Source of the DNA: Muribaculaceae bacterium
GTDB lineage: Bacteria > Bacteroidota > Bacteroidia > Bacteroidales > Muribaculaceae
Direction: 5' to 3'
Length of the DNA stretch: 10,783 nt
Assembly: GCA_009775195.1 (NCBI GenBank)
Contig: VSPF01000103.1
Span: 1-10,783, forward strand
Made by a program: the position numbers and the translations under genes. Positions 5,595-10,783 of this stretch are shown here, piece by piece. The notes under the pieces are model-generated. The model saw only the letters and a list, made by a program, of their open reading frames with translations, searched no databases and was not told where the DNA came from. Every line of letters begins with the position of its first letter. Position 1 is the first letter of the stretch.

Positions 5595-8517
5595 TTTCAA
5601 GCGACTTATAGACCAGCGAGAACAAATGCGGACGGATGTTGCTCTGACTGAAAGCAGCATTATCACGTGTGGGATAGACACGGTTTGTCAAGAACACAAA
5701 TATCAAATCGTATTTAGGGTCGACCCAGAAAACAGTACCGGTAAAACCGAGGTGCCCGAATACCTCGGCCGAAGCTTCGTCGCACGTGGGTGAATAATCG
5801 GGGTTTTCCATATCGGGTTTGTCAAAACCAAGGCCGCGACGACATGTAGGGCTTTTATCAGTAGTGAACAAACGGGCTGTCTCCGGCGACAATATCCTAT
5901 TACCACCATAGATTCCGTCATTGAGCAACATCTGGCAGACTTTGGCAATATCGCCGGCATTGCTAAACAAGCCGGCATTGCCTTGTACGCCGCCGGAAAA
6001 GGCAGCCAATTCATCGTGCACATATCCCTGGAGGGTTTGTTTACGCAAGAAACGGTCGTGTTCGGTCGGTGCCACAGTGGATATATCTGTCCAAGCAAGC
6101 GGCCTGTAGCCTGTGCGGTAAGCGCCTACCGGGGCGAATATTTCTTCTGCCACAAAAGCATCATGACTGCGACCGGTAACACGTTGCTCGATATCCATCA
6201 ACAGGCAGAAATTAAGGCACGAATAATTGTAATCTTTGCTCGACCTCAACGGTATATCATATATGCGCTTCATCACCGTGTCGTAAGTCTGACGTCCGGT
6301 AAAAAGCCCTCGGGCAGCCTCGAGTGGGTAATCGTTACTCTTCACCGTCTTGACTATATCACGACGCATACGGGCCGTATTGTTAGCCCAGACCCGATTG
6401 TAGACCTTGATTGTATGGGCTTTGTCGCGACGTGGGCGTATCAGTTTGCCAGTGTAACTATCCGTGTCAACCATGACCTCGAACATGTTCAGCGAAGCAG
6501 GCATACCGCTCTGGTGATAAAGCAGTTCGCGCAGAGTCACCCTGCGTTTTGCCGAGTCAGTGGCCTGGGGGATATACCGCGCGATGCTATCGTCAAGAGC
6601 TATCAAGCCCATGTCGTAAGCCTTCATGATACCTGGCAGTGTGCCGATGGCTTTCGAAACCGAGGCAAGGTCATAGACTGTCTCCCTGTCGACGCGCGGA
6701 CTACCGGGGGCGCCCAGACGTCCATACGCTTTGTCTAAAACTATATCGCCGCCCCTGGCCACCAATACCTGACATCCGGGAATTGCCCCGCTACGTATCG
6801 CTTTGCCTACAACGGCATCGATACTATCGGTAAGCCACGGAGCCAGGCCCCGGGCAACCGGTGATGAAAAACCGAGGCGTGTTTTTGGCAACGCTATGCC
6901 CTCACCAACCTTGGCCACACCGTTAAGATTGACCGGCAACTTGCCATTGACCGCTATGCCGCCAAAAAGTGCCTCGGCAGCGCTTATTTGCGACGCAGAA
7001 ATGGTGTCGTAGGCCAGTACTACAGCCTTACATTTAGGCAATGAGGCCGCAAATTTCTTCATCTTATACGGATTTACAAAGAAGACACCGACAAGGTTGG
7101 GCGACGTGGAAGCCAGTCTGGCAAACTTCTCGCGCGACACAGCGTTGTCGTTATACACACCGGCGACCACCACGTCGGGTTTGGCACCGTGTATATCGGC
7201 ATAGTGCGCTACGGTCTCGGCAAACTCGTTATCATTCTTGGCGCCAATATTTACAACCGAGACATTCGTAGTGGCGAGAGGTAGGAGAGAATTCTCATTC
7301 TTGAGTACGGTTATCGAGGCTGCGGCAAGACGCTTGACCAAAGCCTCTGCCCCGGGTGAATTAATGGCACTGCGTATGCTGTCGGCCGAGCCCGGGGTCT
7401 TGTGCCCGGCATCGAGGAGATATTTATATCGCAGCAGGCGTTTGCACCTGTCTTCAATCACGTCGCGGGAAATCTTACCAGAGGCTACGGCCTGGGCTAT
7501 GACATCGATATCATTTGCGGGGTTGGACGGACATAAGAGAACATCGGCACCTGCCATGAGGGCAGAAAGTGAGGCATTCGTAGCGCTCGTGCTTGCGCCT
7601 TTCATACCGAGGGCATCGGTATAAATCAGACCGTTGAAGCCAAGTTCCCGGCGCAGTAATTTGTCGGTGACTACAGCCGAGAGTGACGCCGGCTTACCGG
7701 AGGCATCGAGGGCCGGCACAGCAATATGGCCGACCATAATGCCAGAACACCCGGCCCCTATGTATTCTTTGAATGGCACAAGGTCAGTACTATCGAGCCG
7801 AGCACGGCTATGCCCTACCGACGGAAGCGCCTTGTGGGAATCGACATCGGTATCGCCATGGCCTGGAAAATGCTTTGCTACAGACTGCACTCCGCCATCT
7901 TCGAGGCCAAGCGAATAGGCCACTGCGGCTTTCGCTACCCTGTCGGGGTCTTCGCCGAAAGAACGAAAACCAATAACGGGATTGGCCGGATTGGAATTGA
8001 CATCGGCATCGGGGGCAAAATTGACATGTACACCGGCAAGACGACATTCACGGGCCATTTCGCGACCATAATCATATATAAGCCTGTAGTCGCTTATAGC
8101 ACCAAGAGCCATATTTTGTGGAAATCGCGGGCTATCGGGTATGCGCATAGCAAGTCCCCACTCGCCATCAAAGGTCATAAGCACCGGCACTTTGGCCACC
8201 GACTGGGCATACGAGGCCATTTTGATATGGTCGGCAGCAGAGCCTTCGGTAAAGAGCAGGCCGCCGCAGCCCTCGCGCTGTATCAGGCGGCGAATAGTTG
8301 CCTTAGAGGCATCGCCCTGCGTCGGCACCACCTTAGGAAAAATAAGCTGGGCTATACGTTGACGCTCTGACAACGCGGCATATACGGAGTCTGCCCAACG
8401 GTCGGCTTCGGCTTGTCGGTTACGGGTAAGATTTGGCATAACGACAGCCGGGGCTGCCGAACAAAATAGCAGCCCCGCCATAAGAGTTACAATGTGCTTG
8501 CGCATCGGTTTAGTCAT
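5587..8517 (-). CDS. GH3 beta-N-acetylglucosaminidase (NagZ-like) fused to serine beta-lactamase-type hydrolase
   Basis: This 976-residue secreted fusion protein has three parts. After a signal peptide (about 5-24, so the true start may be the second ATG at 8505), a GH3 catalytic barrel covers about 45-365. It contains KHFPGHGDTDVDSH (215-228), whose Asp226-His228 pair is the NagZ-type acid/base dyad, and the nucleophile Asp301 in IYTDALGM. A GH3 C-terminal alpha/beta domain follows (about 395-550). Residues about 558-970 form a class C beta-lactamase / peptidase S12 domain with SVSK (Ser619, Lys622), YSC (765-767, in place of the usual YxN) and HLG (922-924, in place of HTG/KTG). About 90 residues lie between the HQSGMP block and YSC, longer than in simple S12 enzymes, perhaps a cap. 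NagZ enzymes cut GlcNAc from muropeptides; S12 relatives include amidases and peptidases as well as beta-lactamases. The gene overlaps both neighbours by 8 nt. Muropeptide rescue in the periplasm is the inferred role. Confidence 0.9.
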   Translation of the reverse strand: MTKPMRKHIVTLMAGLLFCSAAPAVVMPNLTRNRQAEADRWADSVYAALSERQRIAQLIFPKVVPTQGDASKATIRRLIQREGCGGLLFTEGSAADHIKMASYAQSVAKVPVLMTFDGEWGLAMRIPDSPRFPQNMALGAISDYRLIYDYGREMARECRLAGVHVNFAPDADVNSNPANPVIGFRSFGEDPDRVAKAAVAYSLGLEDGGVQSVAKHFPGHGDTDVDSHKALPSVGHSRARLDSTDLVPFKEYIGAGCSGIMVGHIAVPALDASGKPASLSAVVTDKLLRRELGFNGLIYTDALGMKGASTSATNASLSALMAGADVLLCPSNPANDIDVIAQAVASGKISRDVIEDRCKRLLRYKYLLDAGHKTPGSADSIRSAINSPGAEALVKRLAAASITVLKNENSLLPLATTNVSVVNIGAKNDNEFAETVAHYADIHGAKPDVVVAGVYNDNAVSREKFARLASTSPNLVGVFFVNPYKMKKFAASLPKCKAVVLAYDTISASQISAAEALFGGIAVNGKLPVNLNGVAKVGEGIALPKTRLGFSSPVARGLAPWLTDSIDAVVGKAIRSGAIPGCQVLVARGGDIVLDKAYGRLGAPGSPRVDRETVYDLASVSKAIGTLPGIMKAYDMGLIALDDSIARYIPQATDSAKRRVTLRELLYHQSGMPASLNMFEVMVDTDSYTGKLIRPRRDKAHTIKVYNRVWANNTARMRRDIVKTVKSNDYPLEAARGLFTGRQTYDTVMKRIYDIPLRSSKDYNYSCLNFCLLMDIEQRVTGRSHDAFVAEEIFAPVGAYRTGYRPLAWTDISTVAPTEHDRFLRKQTLQGYVHDELAAFSGGVQGNAGLFSNAGDIAKVCQMLLNDGIYGGNRILSPETARLFTTDKSPTCRRGLGFDKPDMENPDYSPTCDEASAEVFGHLGFTGTVFWVDPKYDLIFVFLTNRVYPTRDNAAFSQSNIRPHLFSLVYKSLENE

Positions 8518-10057
8518 CTAAGGTCCATCGATTTTCAAGACTGCCACTCAATGGTTTATTTTTCCCCTTGCCGACAGTGAAATACTTGATTAAATCATCA
8601 TATACGACGTCGGAACTATGAGCCACCGGCTTACCATGGGTAAGGCCGGTCATATAGTCGCCCCCGTTGGCAAGATAGTCGATAGTTGCCACTCGATATA
8701 TCTTATCGGGGTCGAGCTTCCGACCGTCAATCATTATCTCTTCAGCCTCGGCATCGTCGCCACCCTCATATTTGACCCTGACATTGGCACTGACGCCATC
8801 ACCACCACGACGGGCCATGACATCGAAGACATCCTCGAGGTCGGAGCCTTTTACATCGATTACAGTTATAAAGTTACGGAACGGGAGCATATTTATAATC
8901 TGCCCCTTCGAGAATTTACCTTCGGGCAAGCCATCGCGCAGCCCACCTTTGTTCGTGATAGCGAGGTCGACATTAGGGGCAAGTTCCTTACCGCGTTGCC
9001 ATACATAATCGGAAAAGAAATTGAGCAATTCTACGCCCTGGTTATCGAGTGGGCGTTCGGTGGTGCCTATCCATAGATGCATCAGGGAATCTACGCCAGC
9101 AGAGTACTTTGCGATTGTCGCCTCGAGGGCAGCATCACTATACCCGTCATAGCGGCCATCAATATCTATGAGTTCATAGTCAGGATAAACGTCGGCTCCA
9201 AGTTTGTCGAGGTCGATTTCAATCTTGCCTAATTTACGACCGGCTTTTCCGGTCTGAACCACGAGGACAGGCTTGTCGTCAAGATTACGTAAATGTGAAC
9301 GGCGGTTGCCGGTATCGGTCGACGGGTCGATGACATCGTGAGAGTGTCCGCCAATTATCACATCTATATTACGTGAATTGACAGCGAGCACCGAATCACC
9401 GACCAAGCCGGCTGGTGCGTAGCCGATATGCGACAAAGCTATGACAGCATCAACCTTGTCTTCCTCGCGGAGTTTTTTTGCCGCCATGTTTGCAGTAGCT
9501 ACTATGGGCTTGAATACAAGGCCGTCGTAGTTACCCTTGGCAATCATACCGTCAGGATTCAGATTGATACCGATAATGCCTATACGTTTATCACCATACT
9601 CCTTAATAATAGATGAAACAAACTGCCCTTTCAAAGGAGTATTGTCCAAATCATAGTTAGTCGACAATTTGGTAGCATCCGAAATTGCAAGCACCGAGGC
9701 AAGCGAATCAATGCCATTGTCAAACTCATGATTGCCGAGTATGCGCACGTCGACACCGAGATTGTTGAGCACCGCCTGCTCTACCCTCCCTCCATAAAGA
9801 TAAAAGTACAAAGTACCCTGCACCGCATCGCCCGCGTCGACAAGCAACACATTGTCTTCGGCCTTGCGAATACTGTCAATCACAGCCTTGCGACGCAGCA
9901 CTCCGCCAAGGTCATTGCGGTCTGGTACAATCTGAGAGTGAGTATCATTGGTATGCAAAATCACCAGTTTGTTGTCACCGTCATGTTTCGGCGTACAGGC
10001 AGCCAACGACACCACCACCCCGAGTGCAATGACGCATCTTGCAATATCCTTATTCAT
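8510..10057 (-). CDS. UshA-like 5'-nucleotidase / metallophosphoesterase lipoprotein
   Basis: This 515-residue protein has a lipoprotein signal peptide: a hydrophobic stretch ending in LAAC with Cys21 as the lipid-bearing residue. The N-terminal calcineurin-like domain (about 30-290) carries the two-metal site: NDTH at 37-40, Asp74 to Asp77 in DAGD, GNHEFD at 108-113, SH at 209-210 and GGHSH at 236-240. The C-terminal 5'-nucleotidase domain (about 330-495) carries NKGGLR (369-374) and the nucleotide-binding region around TIDYLANGGDYM (458-469). Both halves are in one chain, as in UshA. It should remove phosphate from 5'-nucleotides, and possibly open 2',3'-cyclic nucleotides or UDP-sugars, outside the cytoplasm. 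After Cys21 no clear acidic surface-export signal follows directly (TPKHDGD), so which membrane face it occupies is open. It follows rpiB by 17 nt, with a good Shine-Dalgarno sequence, and overlaps the next gene by 8 nt. Confidence 0.92.
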   Translation of the reverse strand: MNKDIARCVIALGVVVSLAACTPKHDGDNKLVILHTNDTHSQIVPDRNDLGGVLRRKAVIDSIRKAEDNVLLVDAGDAVQGTLYFYLYGGRVEQAVLNNLGVDVRILGNHEFDNGIDSLASVLAISDATKLSTNYDLDNTPLKGQFVSSIIKEYGDKRIGIIGINLNPDGMIAKGNYDGLVFKPIVATANMAAKKLREEDKVDAVIALSHIGYAPAGLVGDSVLAVNSRNIDVIIGGHSHDVIDPSTDTGNRRSHLRNLDDKPVLVVQTGKAGRKLGKIEIDLDKLGADVYPDYELIDIDGRYDGYSDAALEATIAKYSAGVDSLMHLWIGTTERPLDNQGVELLNFFSDYVWQRGKELAPNVDLAITNKGGLRDGLPEGKFSKGQIINMLPFRNFITVIDVKGSDLEDVFDVMARRGGDGVSANVRVKYEGGDDAEAEEIMIDGRKLDPDKIYRVATIDYLANGGDYMTGLTHGKPVAHSSDVVYDDLIKYFTVGKGKNKPLSGSLENRWTLDD

Positions 10058-10062
10058 ATCAT

Positions 10063-10068
10063 CTCCTT
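10063..10068 (-). promoter_or_regulatory. Shine-Dalgarno site of the 5'-nucleotidase gene
   Basis: On the minus strand AAGGAG lies 5 nt before the ATG at 10057, inside the 17-nt gap after the rpiB stop. It fixes the nucleotidase start and is one of the few strong Shine-Dalgarno sites in the window. Confidence 0.7.
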
Positions 10069-10074
10069 TTTATA

Positions 10075-10539
10075 TCAACAGCCACACCCCTCAACCGGCA
10101 TCTTGTCAATCCGGCGCTGGTGACGACCGCCCTCGAAATCAGTCGAAAAGAACACATCTACACATTGCAGCGCCACCTCGGGCTCGATGAAACGGCCGGG
10201 GAGCACCAATATATTCGCATTATTGTGTGCACGGGCCAGACGGGCAAGTTCAGGAAGCCAGCACAAGGCGGCACGTATGCCCTGGTGTTTGTTAAGAGTC
10301 ATACCAATACCGTTACCCGAACCACACACAGCCACCCCAGGGTACACCTCGCCGTTCTCGACGGCCAGCGCACACGGATGTGCAAAATCGGGATAATCGC
10401 AACTCTCGGCAGAGAATGTACCGAAATCCTTATAAGCAACACCCTGCGACTCAAGGTATCCTATAATAATATTTTTTAATTCAAACCCCGCATGGTCGCT
10501 ACAAAGCCCCACGGGGACGCCTGTTTTCAAGATACTCAT
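10075..10539 (-). CDS. rpiB: ribose-5-phosphate isomerase B
   Basis: This 154-residue cytoplasmic enzyme interconverts ribose 5-phosphate and ribulose 5-phosphate in the pentose phosphate pathway. It is a full-length RpiB/LacAB-type protein. The N-terminal DHAG (15-18) and YPDFA (49-53) are present, and Cys72 in VCGSGNGIG is the likely catalytic base. HNNAN (105-109) and the C-terminal phosphate-binding GGRHQRRIDKM (about 137-147) complete the active site. Some relatives act on allose or galactose 6-phosphates; the intact ribose-type motifs favour RpiB. It is the first gene of the four-gene minus-strand operon. Downstream is the nucleotidase, which would release nucleosides whose ribose can reach this step. 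The unusual short Cys-rich end (EGCGC) after the last motif has no obvious role. The start at 10539 is the only suitable ATG before the DHAG motif. Confidence 0.93.
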   Translation of the reverse strand: MSILKTGVPVGLCSDHAGFELKNIIIGYLESQGVAYKDFGTFSAESCDYPDFAHPCALAVENGEVYPGVAVCGSGNGIGMTLNKHQGIRAALCWLPELARLARAHNNANILVLPGRFIEPEVALQCVDVFFSTDFEGGRHQRRIDKMPVEGCGC

Positions 10540-10598
10540 ATCTATATGATTTTAAACAAATTACGCAAAGAATGAAATTTTAGAAAAACATTCCACAA

Positions 10599-10606
10599 CA
10601 AAATTA
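10599..10606 (-). promoter_or_regulatory. candidate -7 box of the rpiB operon promoter
   Basis: Read on the minus strand this is TAATTTTG, a perfect TAnnTTTG. The -33 region is poor: only a TTTT at 10623-10626, spaced 16 bp. The predicted start is near 10592, giving a leader of about 53 nt. The region 10540-10709 holds this promoter and the divergent tRNA promoter, and no other gene is seen. Confidence 0.5.
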
Positions 10607-10651
10607 ACAAAAAAAATTTGCTAAAAGTGCATTTATATAAAAAAAAGTTTG

Positions 10652-10659
10652 TAACTTTG
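10652..10659 (+). promoter_or_regulatory. -7 box of the tRNA-Leu promoter
   Basis: TAACTTTG matches TAnnTTTG exactly and is identical to the box of the ROK kinase promoter. ATTT at 10631-10634 is a weak -33 candidate with 17-bp spacing. The start would be near 10666, about 45 nt before the tRNA. Confidence 0.55.
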
Positions 10660-10709
10660 CAGAGCAAAACCGAAAGAGCGGCATCAACTGCCGCACTAGC
10701 GGAAAGCAA

Positions 10710-10783
10710 GCCCAGGTGGCGGAATGGTAGACGCGCTCGTTTCAGGTGCGAGTGCTGCGAGGCGTGCAGGTTCGAGTCCTGTT
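10710..10783 (+). tRNA. tRNA-Leu(CAG), cut off by the window end
   Basis: The acceptor start GCCCAGG is followed by the Leu-type D arm GGCGGAATGGTAGACGC, an anticodon stem CTCGT/GCGAG around the loop TTCAGGT (anticodon CAG, reading CUG codons), a variable arm of the long class II type, and the T arm GCAGG-TTCGAGT-CCTGT. The layout matches E. coli tRNA-Leu(CAG). The 3' half of the acceptor stem, expected to read about CTGGGC, lies past the window edge. The gene is transcribed away from the rpiB operon. Confidence 0.9.

Noticed and set aside
5595..5681. Upstream extension of the PAP2 protein to 5681
   Set aside because: The extra 29 residues hide the signal peptide and come from the shadow of the previous gene; the ATG at 5594 overlaps the previous stop, as in the neighbouring junction.
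5983..6738. 251-codon plus-strand open frame opposite the GH3 fusion gene
   Set aside because: It lies wholly within a gene with strong domain evidence on the other strand, has no recognisable domain and no promoter, and reads as a chance open frame.
7726..8370. 214-codon plus-strand open frame opposite the GH3 domain
   Set aside because: Composition is odd (many His, Gly, Ile and Arg) and it mirrors the codons of the GH3 catalytic barrel; no start signal supports it.

Overview
This window looks like a chromosomal segment of a gut-type Bacteroidales bacterium. A placement near Muribaculaceae or Bacteroides is an inference from protein style only. Supporting signs are several perfect -7 promoter boxes of the Bacteroidetes type (TAnnTTTG) placed just upstream of gene starts, a PorT-like outer-membrane barrel protein, a GH3 hydrolase fused to a serine beta-lactamase-type domain, and few Shine-Dalgarno sequences. 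No mobile element, CRISPR array, prophage or integrase is visible.

Layout. (1) 28-684 (+) encodes a secreted outer-membrane beta-barrel protein. (2) 776-1960 (+) encodes a membrane-anchored family 2 glycosyltransferase with its own promoter. (3) A perfect 14-bp hairpin at 1975-2011 separates it from a convergent ROK-family sugar kinase at 2029-2982 (-). (4) A divergent promoter region at 2983-3208 serves the kinase on one side and an NhaC-type Na+/H+ antiporter (3209-4699, +, TTG start) on the other. (5) From 10539 down to 4657 on the minus strand is a compact four-gene operon: rpiB, a UshA-like 5'-nucleotidase lipoprotein, a GH3/serine-hydrolase fusion, and a PAP2 phosphatase with a C-terminal barrel-like region. 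(6) At the right edge a tRNA-Leu(CAG) gene, cut off by the window end, starts divergently from the operon.

The operon genes are 17 nt apart or overlap by 8 nt, so they are probably co-transcribed and partly translationally coupled. Three of the four products carry signal peptides and are hydrolases of phosphate esters, phospholipid-type substrates or muropeptides; the fourth, RpiB, is a cytosolic pentose-phosphate enzyme. A reasonable reading is an envelope and nucleotide salvage cassette. The GH3 part resembles NagZ, and the serine-hydrolase part sits where B. subtilis has the separate gene amiE next to nagZ, so the fusion may carry out both muropeptide rescue steps in one protein.

The main oddity is a frameshift in the PAP2 gene at a short TA tract (about 5059-5065). 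It splits the reading frame into an intact catalytic part and an out-of-frame barrel-like tail that stays open for more than 120 codons. This may be a recent mutation, a sequence error, or less likely a switch. I see no clearly new defence or mobile system here.
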